Shown: piece by piece, positions 1 through 9,206 of the stretch | Layout: every line of letters starts with the position of its first letter | How positions within the stretch are numbered: the first letter of the stretch is position 1 | Assembly (NCBI GenBank): GCA_031548005.1 | Contig: JAVBRK010000024.1 | Span: forward strand, 1 to 64,000 | Length of the DNA stretch: 64,000 nt | Direction of reading: 5' to 3' | DNA from: BNXB01 sp031548005 | Lineage (GTDB): Bacteria > Bacteroidota > Bacteroidia > Bacteroidales > Azobacteroidaceae | Program-made: the position numbers and the translations under genes | The notes under the pieces: model-generated | Told to the model about the DNA's origin: nothing | The model's database searches: none | What the model saw: the letters and a program-made list of their open reading frames with translations, nothing else

Positions 1-2
1 CT

Positions 3-2087
3 TCATCGCTCACCATTGAGTTGACGGGATATACCATCCCGGCTACTCCTCCCGAAGTAAAACTGACAGTATCTCCCTGGTTCGTCGGATTAGAAGATAC
101 CCGGATTGGAGCGGTATCAGCTCCTGTTAAAGTCAATACCACAGGCATCGATCTGTCTTCAGCAAACAGTTGGAACCGTGTGGAAGGAGATCTTTCACCT
201 TTTACAATTACAGTTGAGAGTTATGACCCGTCAACCATGAACGGTGTGCTGAACATTAGATTCACTCCAGAAAAAGAAAGCGTTCAAGAAGCAGCTGTTA
301 CCTGGTACTCCGGATTAGAATACGCCCGGATCCACATGAGAGGTCGTGGGATCAAAGGAGAAGCGCCATTAAATTCAACATTGACGACATCCTCCTCAGG
401 AACAGTATTCTTATACCAGGATGGTGGTACGGAAACTATTAATGTACAGGGAATTAATTTGGTTGGAGCCATCAAATGCGAGTTCAGCGGCCCTAATGCT
501 TCGAATTTCACTGTCGAAAAATTGTCGTCATGGGATAATAAAACAGGAGGTGATCTGATCGTTAAATTCAATCCTTCTACGATTGGAGAATATAAAGCGA
601 CCCTGACCATTTCCAGCCCGGGAGTCCCCAATTGTATCATTCCTCTTTCCGGCCTTTACAAAACCCTGACGCCCTGGTTCGTCGGCCTGGAAGATACCCC
701 AATAGGAGAACGCTCTACCGCGATGACAATCCGGACTTCGGGCATTGATTTGAGTTCATCCAAGAGTTGGGACGTGGAAGAAGGAGACCTGTCGAACTTC
801 GATATCCAGGTCGGATCATACGACCCGGTTACGATGGCCGGGTCATTGAATATAAGCTTCACCCCTAAAAGAGAAGGGATACAGGAAGCAGCAGTTACCT
901 GGTATCTTGGATCTGTGAACGCCCGGATCCATATGAGAGGAAATGGAATAAAGAATGAATCACTTCACCCGGAATTAACAGTTTCGGCCCCGGCTCCGCT
1001 TATATTCAATGGAGAAGGAGTATCCAAAATCATAAAAGTTCAGGGAACCGGCCTTATAGGAGATATCAGATATCAGTTAAGCGGTTTTCACGCTTCAGAT
1101 TTTTCGATCGAAAAGCTTACCTGGGATTCAAAAACAGGAGGGGAATTGAAAGTCAAGTATAATCCGTCATCAGCAGGGATGTATGAAGTAAACCTGACTA
1201 TCAGCAGCTCCGGCGCTTCAGACTATAGAGTTCCTTTTGTTGCTCTTCATAAATCGTTGACTCCATGGTATGTCGGTTTTGAAAATACTCTGGTTGGAGA
1301 AACCTCAGACCCTATCAAAGTTTATACCGCCGGAATCAATTTATCTTCACCCAAAAGCTGGAGTTGGGAAGAAGGAGATGTTTCCAATTTCAAGATTCAG
1401 GTTGAATCATATGATCCGGTGACAAGCGCCGGGATTTTGAACTTATCATTCATTGCAAAGAAAGAAGGTGTTGAAGAAGCGGCAATCACCTGGGATTTAG
1501 GTTCCGGAATCAAACCACGGATACACATGAGAGGAAACGGGATCAAGAAATCAATGTCATTCGGTTCTGTCGCAGTCAATACAACAAGTTCCATTCAGAT
1601 GACTTCCATGTCTGGCCAACCTTTCTTAAAACATTCCGGAAAGTATGATATTACAGGTTCCGAGTCAGATGCCCGGGCTTTTACCGTAACACCAATATCT
1701 TATGATGAAGAAACCGGGGTTGAAGTATTGACCGTGACATTCACTCCGGTCGAAGAAAGGCCTTACAATTCGTCTCTGGTCATTAACGGTACCGAAGGGG
1801 TTCGGGTCATTACATTAGCCGGAGAAGGAAAGAAGGTCTCAACAGGAATAGAACAAGTCATATCCGGATCGGTGAAGGTATATCCTAACCCGGCGGTGGA
1901 TCAGATTACTGTAGAAACATCCGGAGAGGATATTGGAAAAACAGTGGAGATTTATACGGTATATGGAACACGGATAAGCATGACTCGAATGTCCGGATCG
2001 ACCACAACAATCGATGTGTCGTCGTTAGCGAAAGGAACGTATATTGTACGTGTAAACGGTAAATCAGTGAAGGTGATCAAGATCTGA
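3..2087 (+). CDS. T9SS-exported repeat protein, 5' end outside window
   Basis: The reading frame is open to the left edge (no stop before the TTG at 21), so this is the C-terminal 695 or so residues of a longer protein. Three copies of a roughly 198-residue unit begin with (S/T)PW(F/Y)VG at bases 75, 672 and 1263 (spacing 199 and 197 codons). Each unit appears to be two beta-sandwich domains: one ends in the near-invariant PRIHMRG or ARIHMRG block, the other carries the repeated SxxDFxxEKL and VKYNPSSxGxY-like motifs. The third unit is followed by a different domain. The last 75 residues (VYPNPAVDQITVE to the terminal VKVIKI) are a type A T9SS sorting domain, so the protein is expected outside the cell or on its surface. 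Function of the repeats is not recognised; adhesion or substrate binding is an inference. A strong terminator follows. Confidence 0.85.
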   Translation, partial: SSLTIELTGYTIPATPPEVKLTVSPWFVGLEDTRIGAVSAPVKVNTTGIDLSSANSWNRVEGDLSPFTITVESYDPSTMNGVLNIRFTPEKESVQEAAVTWYSGLEYARIHMRGRGIKGEAPLNSTLTTSSSGTVFLYQDGGTETINVQGINLVGAIKCEFSGPNASNFTVEKLSSWDNKTGGDLIVKFNPSTIGEYKATLTISSPGVPNCIIPLSGLYKTLTPWFVGLEDTPIGERSTAMTIRTSGIDLSSSKSWDVEEGDLSNFDIQVGSYDPVTMAGSLNISFTPKREGIQEAAVTWYLGSVNARIHMRGNGIKNESLHPELTVSAPAPLIFNGEGVSKIIKVQGTGLIGDIRYQLSGFHASDFSIEKLTWDSKTGGELKVKYNPSSAGMYEVNLTISSSGASDYRVPFVALHKSLTPWYVGFENTLVGETSDPIKVYTAGINLSSPKSWSWEEGDVSNFKIQVESYDPVTSAGILNLSFIAKKEGVEEAAITWDLGSGIKPRIHMRGNGIKKSMSFGSVAVNTTSSIQMTSMSGQPFLKHSGKYDITGSESDARAFTVTPISYDEETGVEVLTVTFTPVEERPYNSSLVINGTEGVRVITLAGEGKKVSTGIEQVISGSVKVYPNPAVDQITVETSGEDIGKTVEIYTVYGTRISMTRMSGSTTTIDVSSLAKGTYIVRVNGKSVKVIKI

Positions 2088-2112
2088 TAAGCCTGATTCA
2101 GCCATAATGAAA

Positions 2113-2153
2113 AAAAGATTCTGCCTCACAAGAACGTGAGGCAGTCTTTTTTT
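2113..2153. terminator. Rho-independent terminator after the T9SS protein
   Basis: Perfect 9-bp stem CTGCCTCAC (2121-2129) / GTGAGGCAG (2136-2144) with a six-base loop, followed by TCTTTTTTT. The A-rich left flank makes it potentially bidirectional, but only the plus-strand gene ends here. Confidence 0.9.
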
Positions 2154-2182
2154 GGGGGTGGAGAAGCCGCAGGCAATCTCAT

Positions 2183-2213
2183 TTTGTGATTTCCCGGATT
2201 TGTTATACATTTG
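2183..2213 (+). promoter_or_regulatory. Bacteroides-type promoter for the GH92 gene
   Basis: TTTG at 2183-2186, 19 bases, then TACATTTG at 2206-2213. This fits the Bacteroidota primary sigma factor pattern (TTTG, 19-21 bp, TAnnTTTG). The start codon follows 34 bases after the -7 element. Confidence 0.7.
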
Positions 2214-2247
2214 TATTTTAACGTTCTTAATTTTATCCTTTTATTAA

Positions 2248-4491
2248 ATGAAAAAACAGGTTATCGGGCTATTGGCCATTTGTGGTTTTGCAGTTTTGAA
2301 TTATGCATGTGATCCTAAAAAATCGACCTCCTCAGCTCAGGAACAAGCGGAAAATCTTACTTCTTACATTGATCAGCGTATCGGTACCGGCGGGCATGGT
2401 CACGTTTTTATGGGAGCGAACGTCCCGTTCGGTTTTGTGCAATTGGGGCCGACCAGCATTCCACAATCCTGGGACTGGTGTTCCGGTTATCATGTTTCGG
2501 ATTCGACCGTGATCGGGTTTGCTCATACTCACCTGAATGGAACCGGTATCGGCGACCTGAGTGATATTTCTATCATGCCGGCTGTCGGGGAAGTGACTCT
2601 GAACAGAGGAAAAGAAGAAGATCCTCAATCCGGAATGTGGTCGTATTTTTCCAGAAAAAACGAGAAGATGCAGCCAGGCTACTATGGATCGAGACTCGAC
2701 AGATATGGGATCGATGTGGAACTGACAGCTACAAAACGTGTCGGATACCATCGTTATACTTTTTCTGAGGCCCGGGATCCGTATATCATTGTCGACTTAG
2801 AAAACGGAACCTGTTGGGATGCTCCGGTAGAAGGCTATATTGTGCAGGAGAATGATTCAGTTGTTTCCGGATACCGTTTTTCTAAAGGATGGGCCAACGA
2901 TCAGAAAATTTTCTTTACAGCAATCTTCAATAAACCGGTGAAGAAGTTTATGACTTCGGAAGCCAATGACCGGAAAAACGGTACAGAACTGAAGGCGCAA
3001 CGGGTGTATGGATTAGCTTATTTCGATCTTAAGTCCGGAGAGACCGTAGAAATGAAAGTTGCCTTGTCGCCTGTAAGCATTGAAAATGCGAAGTTAAATA
3101 TGCAGGCTGAATTACCTCAATGGGATTTTGAAAAAACGAAAAATAATGCTTTGGCTGCCTGGAACGAGGAAATTGGTAAGATCAAAATTAAAACTACCGA
3201 TGAGTCGGTGAAACGGATTTTCTACACAGCCATGTACCATACCATGATCGCTCCCTCGGTTTTTTGTGATGTGAACGGCGATTATCGCGGATCTGACGGG
3301 AATATCTATAAAAATGCATCGTTTACCAACTATACGACTTATTCCTTGTGGGATACGTATCGGGCTGCACATCCTTTGATGACGATTATTCATCCGGAGA
3401 AAATGAAAGATATCATTCAAACAATGCTTCATATTCAAAAGGAACAGGGAAAACTTCCGGTCTGGCATTTGATGGGATGTGAAACGAATTGCATGGTTGG
3501 AAATCCCGGTATTTCGGTTGTAGCGGATGCTGTGCTGAAAGGTTTTGACGGGATCGATATCAACGAAGCATATGAGGCGATGAAAACTTCGGCTATGCTG
3601 GACGAGCGGGGATTGAAGTATTTCAAGGAATATGGTTATATTCCGTATGATAAAGAGGGAGAAGCGCTTTCCAAAGCCATGGAATATGCCATTGCCGATT
3701 GGAGCTTGGCCCAAGTGGCCCAAAAACTGGGAAAAACGGATGATTATGACTACTTTATGAAAAGAAGTAAAGTCTATCAGCATTATTTCGATAAAAATAC
3801 AGGGTTTGTCAGAGGCCTCTCTTCTAACGGCAAATTCCGGGAGAATTTCAATCCATTCGAATCGGTGCATCGCGAGAACGATTATGTGGAGGGGAATGCC
3901 TGGCAATATACCTGGTTGGTTCCTCATGATGTTCTGGGATTGGCCGAACAATTCGGAAGCAAAGAAAAATTCATTGAAAAATTAGATTCCTTGTTTATTG
4001 TTCAGGGTAGTCTGGGAAAAGAAGCTTCTCCGGATATCAGCGGGCTGATCGGTCAATATGCACATGGAAATGAGCCGAGTCACCATGTGATCTATATGTA
4101 TCCATATGTCGGCCAGCAATGGAAGGCTGCCGAGAAAGTACGTGAAGTGCTGAAAATACTTTATCATGCTGATCCTGATGGACTTAGTGGTAATGAGGAT
4201 GTCGGCCAGATGTCGGCCTGGTATGTCCTTTCCGCTCTGGGTTTCTATCAGGTAGAGCCGGCCGGCGGAAAATATGTATTCGGTAGTCCGCTTGTAGATG
4301 AAGCTGTAATTAATGTCGGTAACGGTAAAACATTTACAGTTAAGGCTACAAATAATAGCGCTACAAATATTTATATTCAAAGTGTAGCTTTGAACGGACA
4401 ACCGTATGATCAATTCTATATCGATTTTAAAGATATCGTTGCAGGTGGTACTCTGGAGTTTATTATGGGAGACACTCCTGTAAAACAATAA
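2248..4491 (+). CDS. GH92 family alpha-mannosidase, lipoprotein
   Basis: 747 residues, usual length for GH92. A lipoprotein signal is seen at residues 1-21 (lipobox LNYAC). The N-terminal beta-sandwich domain starts with the family block DQRIGTGGHGHVFMGA and HTHLNGTG; the C-terminal (alpha/alpha)6 domain carries NYTTYSLWDTYRAAHP, GNAWQYTWLVPHD, GNEPSHH and GNEDVGQMSAWYVLSALGFYQV. In the family the acidic residues of the last block coordinate calcium and activate water in exo-acting alpha-mannosidases, so release of mannose from N-glycan or mannan-type oligosaccharides in the periplasm or at the surface is the likely role. It has its own promoter and stands alone, with no SusCD partner next to it. 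The linkage specificity (1,2, 1,3, 1,4 or 1,6) cannot be read from the sequence. Confidence 0.93.
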   Translation: MKKQVIGLLAICGFAVLNYACDPKKSTSSAQEQAENLTSYIDQRIGTGGHGHVFMGANVPFGFVQLGPTSIPQSWDWCSGYHVSDSTVIGFAHTHLNGTGIGDLSDISIMPAVGEVTLNRGKEEDPQSGMWSYFSRKNEKMQPGYYGSRLDRYGIDVELTATKRVGYHRYTFSEARDPYIIVDLENGTCWDAPVEGYIVQENDSVVSGYRFSKGWANDQKIFFTAIFNKPVKKFMTSEANDRKNGTELKAQRVYGLAYFDLKSGETVEMKVALSPVSIENAKLNMQAELPQWDFEKTKNNALAAWNEEIGKIKIKTTDESVKRIFYTAMYHTMIAPSVFCDVNGDYRGSDGNIYKNASFTNYTTYSLWDTYRAAHPLMTIIHPEKMKDIIQTMLHIQKEQGKLPVWHLMGCETNCMVGNPGISVVADAVLKGFDGIDINEAYEAMKTSAMLDERGLKYFKEYGYIPYDKEGEALSKAMEYAIADWSLAQVAQKLGKTDDYDYFMKRSKVYQHYFDKNTGFVRGLSSNGKFRENFNPFESVHRENDYVEGNAWQYTWLVPHDVLGLAEQFGSKEKFIEKLDSLFIVQGSLGKEASPDISGLIGQYAHGNEPSHHVIYMYPYVGQQWKAAEKVREVLKILYHADPDGLSGNEDVGQMSAWYVLSALGFYQVEPAGGKYVFGSPLVDEAVINVGNGKTFTVKATNNSATNIYIQSVALNGQPYDQFYIDFKDIVAGGTLEFIMGDTPVKQ

Positions 4492-4561
4492 AGGTATAGG
4501 TCCGGCGCTTTGGGTGGACTTTTCCGGATGAGAGCTGAATGAATAAATCGGGAAAAATAGT

Positions 4562-4569
4562 TAAATTTG
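4562..4569 (+). promoter_or_regulatory. -7 element upstream of argB operon
   Basis: TAAATTTG, 25 bases before the argB start. No convincing TTTG lies 19-21 bases further upstream, so only the -7 box is supported. Confidence 0.5.
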
Positions 4570-4594
4570 TAGCAGAATTATTTTTATTGATCGA

Positions 4595-5371
4595 ATGGAA
4601 CAGTTGACAATTGTCAAAGTCGGCGGAAAAATTGTAGAAGAGGAAGATTCATTGAAAGTCTTATTAAAAGACTTTGCTGCAATTCCCGGGAAAAAAATAC
4701 TGGTGCATGGTGGCGGCCGCTCGGCCACACGGATTGCCGAACAGTTGGGAATAGAAAGCCGGATGGTTGATGGGCGCCGGATTACCGATCTGGAGACCCT
4801 GAAAGTCGTGACGATGGTATATGGGGGACTGGTGAATAAGAATATTGTTGCCGGACTTCAGTCTTTAGGACTGAACGCCCTGGGACTTACCGGAGCGGAT
4901 CTGAATTTTATCCGTTCTGATAAACGTCCGGTAAAAACCGTCGATTACGGTTATGTCGGAGATGTGAAACACGTCGATCCGGATTTGCCTGCAGAATTCC
5001 TGAAGCTGGGTGTGGTTCCGGTAATCGCTCCTCTGACTCACGATGGAAAAGGCAGTATGCTGAATACCAATGCCGATACGATTGCAGGAGAAGTTGCCAA
5101 GGCTTTTACCGGCTATTTTGACGTCCGTTTGGTCTATTGTTTTGAAAAAAAAGGAGTTCTGAAGGACGAAAATAATGAAGACAGTGTCATTCCCGGAATC
5201 ACTCCGGACCTGTTTCAACAATATGTCGCACAGGGAGTAATCACCGGAGGAATGATTCCGAAGCTGGAAAATGCCCTCGAAGCGGTTCGCTCAGGAGTGA
5301 AAGAAGTTGTGATTACACATGCTTCCGAAATCCATACCGGGAGAGGGACTAAAGTAACGGAGCGGTTATGA
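4595..5371 (+). CDS. argB: Acetylglutamate (or succinylglutamate) kinase
   Basis: 258 residues, amino acid kinase fold. The start KVGGKIV, the phosphate loop VHGGGRSATRIAE, GLTGADLNFI, NTNADTIAGEVA and GVITGGMIPKLENALEA are standard ArgB motifs. It phosphorylates the N-acyl-glutamate intermediate of arginine synthesis in the cytoplasm. In Bacteroides the pathway is known to run through N-succinyl rather than N-acetyl intermediates; whether that holds here depends on acyl-pocket residues I cannot assign by eye. It heads a tight run: its last four bases (ATGA) overlap the start of the next gene. Confidence 0.93.
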   Translation: MEQLTIVKVGGKIVEEEDSLKVLLKDFAAIPGKKILVHGGGRSATRIAEQLGIESRMVDGRRITDLETLKVVTMVYGGLVNKNIVAGLQSLGLNALGLTGADLNFIRSDKRPVKTVDYGYVGDVKHVDPDLPAEFLKLGVVPVIAPLTHDGKGSMLNTNADTIAGEVAKAFTGYFDVRLVYCFEKKGVLKDENNEDSVIPGITPDLFQQYVAQGVITGGMIPKLENALEAVRSGVKEVVITHASEIHTGRGTKVTERL

Positions 5372-5835
5372 AAACGATTTTTATAGAGCAAAAAGAAGCG
5401 ATCGAGCAGGTTATTGCCCATTGCGATGTATGTTATGTCGGAATGGTGGATGGCGATGAACCTTATGTGATCCCGATGAACTTCGGCTATAAAGACAATG
5501 TCGTTTATTTGCATTCGGCTCCGGAAGGTCGTAGTCTCCGGGTTTTAGAGAGAAATAACCGGGTCTGTATCACTTTCAGTAATGGGCATCGGCTTGCTTT
5601 TCAGCATCCTCAGGTGGCTTGCAGTTACCGGATGAAAGCCCGTAGCGTAATGGCTTATGGAAATGTCCGGTTTATAGAAGAATCAGAAAAAAAAATAGAA
5701 GCTTTAAATATTATTATGGCGCAGTATTCCGACAAAGAATTCAAATACTCCGATCCGGCGGTTGCCAATGTGAAAGTCTGGGTTGTGGAGATAGATCAAC
5801 TCTCATGTAAGGAATTCGGAGCGCCTCATAAGTAA
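5368..5835 (+). CDS. Pyridoxamine 5'-phosphate oxidase-family flavoprotein
   Basis: 155 residues with the split-barrel FMN-binding fold: CYVGMVDGDEPYVIPMNFGY near the N-terminus, then VVYLHSAPEGRSLRVLERNNRVCITF and SVMAYGNVRFIEE. It resembles the NimA-like / general stress FMN-binding group more than true PdxH, which is longer and has a conserved C-terminal PLP site. The exact substrate is unknown. It overlaps argB by four bases and abuts the following methyltransferase gene with no spacing, so the three are probably cotranscribed. Confidence 0.8.
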   Translation: MKTIFIEQKEAIEQVIAHCDVCYVGMVDGDEPYVIPMNFGYKDNVVYLHSAPEGRSLRVLERNNRVCITFSNGHRLAFQHPQVACSYRMKARSVMAYGNVRFIEESEKKIEALNIIMAQYSDKEFKYSDPAVANVKVWVVEIDQLSCKEFGAPHK

Positions 5836-6999
5836 ATGAGAAAGAACAATTCATACCCCATGGTAGCGAAAACCCTGTACGGGTTAGAAGAAATTCTGGC
5901 AACGGAATTGATCGCTCTGGGAGCCGATAATGTGCAGATCGGGCGTCGTATGATCGCCTTTGAAGGAGATAAAGCATTGATGTATAAGGCTAATTTTCAT
6001 TGCCGTACAGCATTGCGAATCCTGAAAACCATTACGACATTTACGGCCAAGAGCTCGGATGAAGTATACGAAAAGGTAAAGCAAATACCCTGGGAAGAAT
6101 ACCTGCCGGAAAAGAAAACCTTTGCAGTGGATGCGGTGGTGCATTCGGAAATCTTTACCCATTCGAAGTTTGTAGCTTACCGGGCTAAAGACGCCATTGT
6201 AGATTATTTTACCGAAAAAGGGAATGAACGCCCTTCGGTACGGCTGAATAATCCGGATTTACAAATTCACATTCACATTTCTCATAAGGAATGCAGTATT
6301 TCGTTCGATAGTTCGGGTGAATCGCTGCACAAACGCGGTTACCGGGTGGATGAAATAGAAGCTCCTCTAAACGAAGTGCTTGCTGCAGGGATGATCCTGA
6401 AAACAGGCTGGAAAGGAAAATCCAATTTTGTCGACCCGATGTGCGGTTCCGGTACCTTGCTGATCGAAGCTGTTCTGATTGCACGGAATATCCCGCCGGG
6501 AATCTACCGCAATAAGTACGCTTTTGAAAAATGGGACGATTTTGATGAGGACTTATTCCGGGAAATCAGTTCGGATGATAGTGGAGAGCGGGAGTTCGAT
6601 TTTAAGGCTTATGGTTCGGATGTTTCTCCGAAAGCAATCGCAATAGCCGGTCGCAATGTGAAAAATGCCGGCTTATCCAAATACATCGAATTGGAAGTGA
6701 AATCGTTCCAGCAATATACCGAAGCGCCTGTTCCGGGAATTCTGGTAACCAATCCTCCTTATGGAGAACGGCTGAATCCCCGCGATCTGATGGATCTTTA
6801 CGGGATGATAGGGGAACGTATCAAGCATGTTTTTACCGGATACGATGCCTGGGTCTTGTCGTCGAACAGGGAAGGATTTGATAAAATAGGATTAAAGCCA
6901 TCGGAGAAAATAAAACTGATCAACGGATCGCTCGATTGCGAATTCCGGAAATATGAAATTTTCAGCGGAAAAAGAATACAAAAAATCGCACCGAAATAA
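5836..6999 (+). CDS. THUMP-domain RNA guanine-N2 methyltransferase (RlmL-like)
   Basis: 387 residues. An N-terminal THUMP region (about 5-165, including MVAKTLYGLEEILATELIALG) is followed by a Rossmann methyltransferase with DPMCGSGTLLIEA (SAM loop, about 203-215), YGSDVSPKAIAIAGRN and the catalytic NPPYGERL. This is the architecture of the N-terminal half of E. coli RlmL, which makes m2G2445 in 23S rRNA; Bacteroidota usually have this stand-alone form. The start is immediately after the preceding stop. It ends one base before purD. Confidence 0.88.
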   Translation: MRKNNSYPMVAKTLYGLEEILATELIALGADNVQIGRRMIAFEGDKALMYKANFHCRTALRILKTITTFTAKSSDEVYEKVKQIPWEEYLPEKKTFAVDAVVHSEIFTHSKFVAYRAKDAIVDYFTEKGNERPSVRLNNPDLQIHIHISHKECSISFDSSGESLHKRGYRVDEIEAPLNEVLAAGMILKTGWKGKSNFVDPMCGSGTLLIEAVLIARNIPPGIYRNKYAFEKWDDFDEDLFREISSDDSGEREFDFKAYGSDVSPKAIAIAGRNVKNAGLSKYIELEVKSFQQYTEAPVPGILVTNPPYGERLNPRDLMDLYGMIGERIKHVFTGYDAWVLSSNREGFDKIGLKPSEKIKLINGSLDCEFRKYEIFSGKRIQKIAPK

Positions 7000-7000
7000 G

Positions 7001-8269
7001 ATGAAGATATTATTGTTGGGTTCAGGAGGCCGTGAACATGCTTTGGCCTGGAAAATAGCACAAAGTCCGAAAGTTGAAGAGATTTTTATTGCTCCCGGTA
7101 ATCCCGGAACGGCAACCGTCGGATCGAATGTAGATATCCGGGTGGATGATTTTCAGTCCCAGAAAGATTTTGTAAAGCAGAATGGGATCGATATGGTGGT
7201 TGTAGGCCCTGAAGATCCCCTGGTGAGAGGAGTGGTCGATTTTTTCAGAAATGACCCTGAAGTTGCACAGATCCCGGTCATCGGGCCATCGAAAGCGGGA
7301 GCGCAGATGGAAGGGAGCAAGGATTTTGCCAAGGCATTTATGAACCGGCATCAGATTCCGACTGCAAAATATTTCAGCGTCACCAAGTCGAATTTTCAGG
7401 AAGGAATTGTCTTTCTGCAATCGCTCAAATCTCCTTATGTTCTTAAGGCAGATGGACTTGCTTCAGGGAAAGGAGTTTTGATTATCGATGATCTGCAAGA
7501 AGCGGAGGAAGAGTTGGGCAATATGCTGAACGGTAGTTTCGGAGCGGCCGGAAATACCGTTGTAATTGAAGAATTCCTGTCGGGTATCGAATGCTCTGTT
7601 TTTGTAATGACCGATGGAAATTCTTATAAAATACTACCTGAAGCCAAAGACTATAAACGTATCGGAGTGGGAGATACCGGCCTCAATACAGGAGGAATGG
7701 GAGCGGTTTCCCCGGTTTCGTTTGCTGATAAAGCATTTATGCAAAAAGTCGAAGAACGTATTGTGATCCCGACCGTCAGAGGACTGAAAGAAGAAAAAAT
7801 AGACTATAAAGGATTTATTTTCATTGGTTTGATCAAAGTAAACGGCGAACCGATGGTGATCGAGTATAACTGCCGTATGGGAGATCCGGAGACCGAAGTG
7901 GTCATGTTACGTATTCAATCGGATCTGGTAGATCTGCTGGAAGGGGTTGCATGCGGCAATCTGGAGGAGAAAACGCTGATTTTCGACGAACGGTTTGCAA
8001 CGGCAGTGATGCTGGTTTCCGGAGGATACCCCGGCCATTATGAAAAAGGAAAAGCAATCACAGGTTTGGACCGGGTGAATGGCAGCCTGGTCTTCCATGC
8101 AGGAACAAAGGATAAGGATGGACAGATTTTGACCGACGGAGGACGGGTTATAGCTGTCAGTTCTTTCGGGCAGACGAAAGAAGAGGCCCTGAAGAATTCA
8201 TTTTCGAATGCCCGGATCGTTGAATTCCAGGGAAAGTACTACCGTTCGGATATTGGTTTTGATTTGTAA
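7001..8269 (+). CDS. purD: Phosphoribosylamine--glycine ligase
   Basis: 422 residues from the ATG at 7001 (MKILLLGSGGREHAL); the frame is open further upstream but that extension lies inside the previous gene and lacks family similarity. N-domain GPEDPLVRGVVDFF, ATP-grasp region LKADGLASGKGVLI, NTGGMGAVSP, FIGLIKVNGEPMVIEYNCRMGDPETEVVMLR and a C-terminal VSGGYPGHYEKGK block are all GARS signatures. It catalyses the second step of purine synthesis: glycine plus phosphoribosylamine plus ATP to GAR. Last gene of the argB-led run with conserved enzymes; one base separates it from the methyltransferase gene. Confidence 0.96.
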   Translation: MKILLLGSGGREHALAWKIAQSPKVEEIFIAPGNPGTATVGSNVDIRVDDFQSQKDFVKQNGIDMVVVGPEDPLVRGVVDFFRNDPEVAQIPVIGPSKAGAQMEGSKDFAKAFMNRHQIPTAKYFSVTKSNFQEGIVFLQSLKSPYVLKADGLASGKGVLIIDDLQEAEEELGNMLNGSFGAAGNTVVIEEFLSGIECSVFVMTDGNSYKILPEAKDYKRIGVGDTGLNTGGMGAVSPVSFADKAFMQKVEERIVIPTVRGLKEEKIDYKGFIFIGLIKVNGEPMVIEYNCRMGDPETEVVMLRIQSDLVDLLEGVACGNLEEKTLIFDERFATAVMLVSGGYPGHYEKGKAITGLDRVNGSLVFHAGTKDKDGQILTDGGRVIAVSSFGQTKEEALKNSFSNARIVEFQGKYYRSDIGFDL

Positions 8270-8294
8270 TGCCGACGACTTGAATATTAAAACG

Positions 8295-9206
8295 ATGCAT
8301 AACTCTTTGGTCTCCGGTCGTTTCGCGGTGATTGTATTCATTCTCCTCACATTGGTGATGCGGATGGCGACTTTGTCGTCCTGGAATGATCCGACTTTCT
8401 GGATCACATCCTTTTTACAGGTTGTTGTGTCTTTGGTTCTGGTTCAGGCCAATCATATATTTGCGATCATTCGTAACCGGTCGATGTTGCCTGCGGTATT
8501 TTATCTGTTGATGACAGGTTCCAATCCAGCTTTATATAATGCATTTGACGGTAGTGTGGCGGCATTTGGCGTTATATTATCCCTGATTTTTCTGTTTGAC
8601 TCCTACCAGGTACGCGATTCCCAGGTGAATGCGTTTAATATCGCCTTGTCATTAGGTATCTGTAGTTTATTGTGGAGTCCGGTTCTCTGTTTACTTTTAT
8701 TTATATGGTATGGATTTTATAAATTCAGATGCCTGAACTATAAAACTTTTTTCGCCACTCTTATTGGTATTTATGTTGTATATTTGTTCTTGTTTTCCTG
8801 GTATTTTTATCAGGACAATCTTCCGGGATTTCTGGAGTATGTGCCGGATTACAGGACTTTTTTCAGTTTTCGCCAGGTGTCGGTGACATATTACGATATG
8901 GCTGTAATCGTTTTTTTGTCGGGCTTGTTTGTCATTTGCGGGTTCAATCTGTTTGTATCCGGAATTTCGGAAAAAATCCGCAACAGTACCATCCTGAAAT
9001 TTCTGTATGTTCTGGCCGCGGGTGTTTTGGTGCTGATGATCATCCAAAGCGATTGGAAACTGAACTGGATGCTGATTCTCTACATGCCGGTATCGTTTGT
9101 GCTTTCTCATTATTTTACACTTTCCAACAGTAGGATTGCTCCCTGGTTGTTAGTTTCGACAATCTTATTCTTTACCGGGATATATTGCTGGCAGGTTTTA
9201 ATGTAA
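8295..9206 (+). CDS. Polytopic membrane protein of unknown function
   Basis: 303 residues from the ATG at 8295 (MHNSLVSGRFAVIVF); the frame runs on upstream over the end of purD, which I do not accept as coding. About eight hydrophobic segments cover almost the whole length, with a loop LPGFLEYVPDYRTFFSFRQV near the middle. I recognise no catalytic motif; it looks like a conserved Bacteroidota inner-membrane protein of the size of the DUF6427 group, but that is not established. The gene follows purD by 25 bases and overlaps the convergent mnmD by nine bases. Confidence 0.75.
   Translation: MHNSLVSGRFAVIVFILLTLVMRMATLSSWNDPTFWITSFLQVVVSLVLVQANHIFAIIRNRSMLPAVFYLLMTGSNPALYNAFDGSVAAFGVILSLIFLFDSYQVRDSQVNAFNIALSLGICSLLWSPVLCLLLFIWYGFYKFRCLNYKTFFATLIGIYVVYLFLFSWYFYQDNLPGFLEYVPDYRTFFSFRQVSVTYYDMAVIVFLSGLFVICGFNLFVSGISEKIRNSTILKFLYVLAAGVLVLMIIQSDWKLNWMLILYMPVSFVLSHYFTLSNSRIAPWLLVSTILFFTGIYCWQVLM

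Noticed and set aside
3112..3951. 279-codon open frame antisense to the GH92 gene
   Set aside because: It lies fully within a well-supported GH92 coding region, reads as His/Phe/Ile-rich sequence without domains, and has no promoter.
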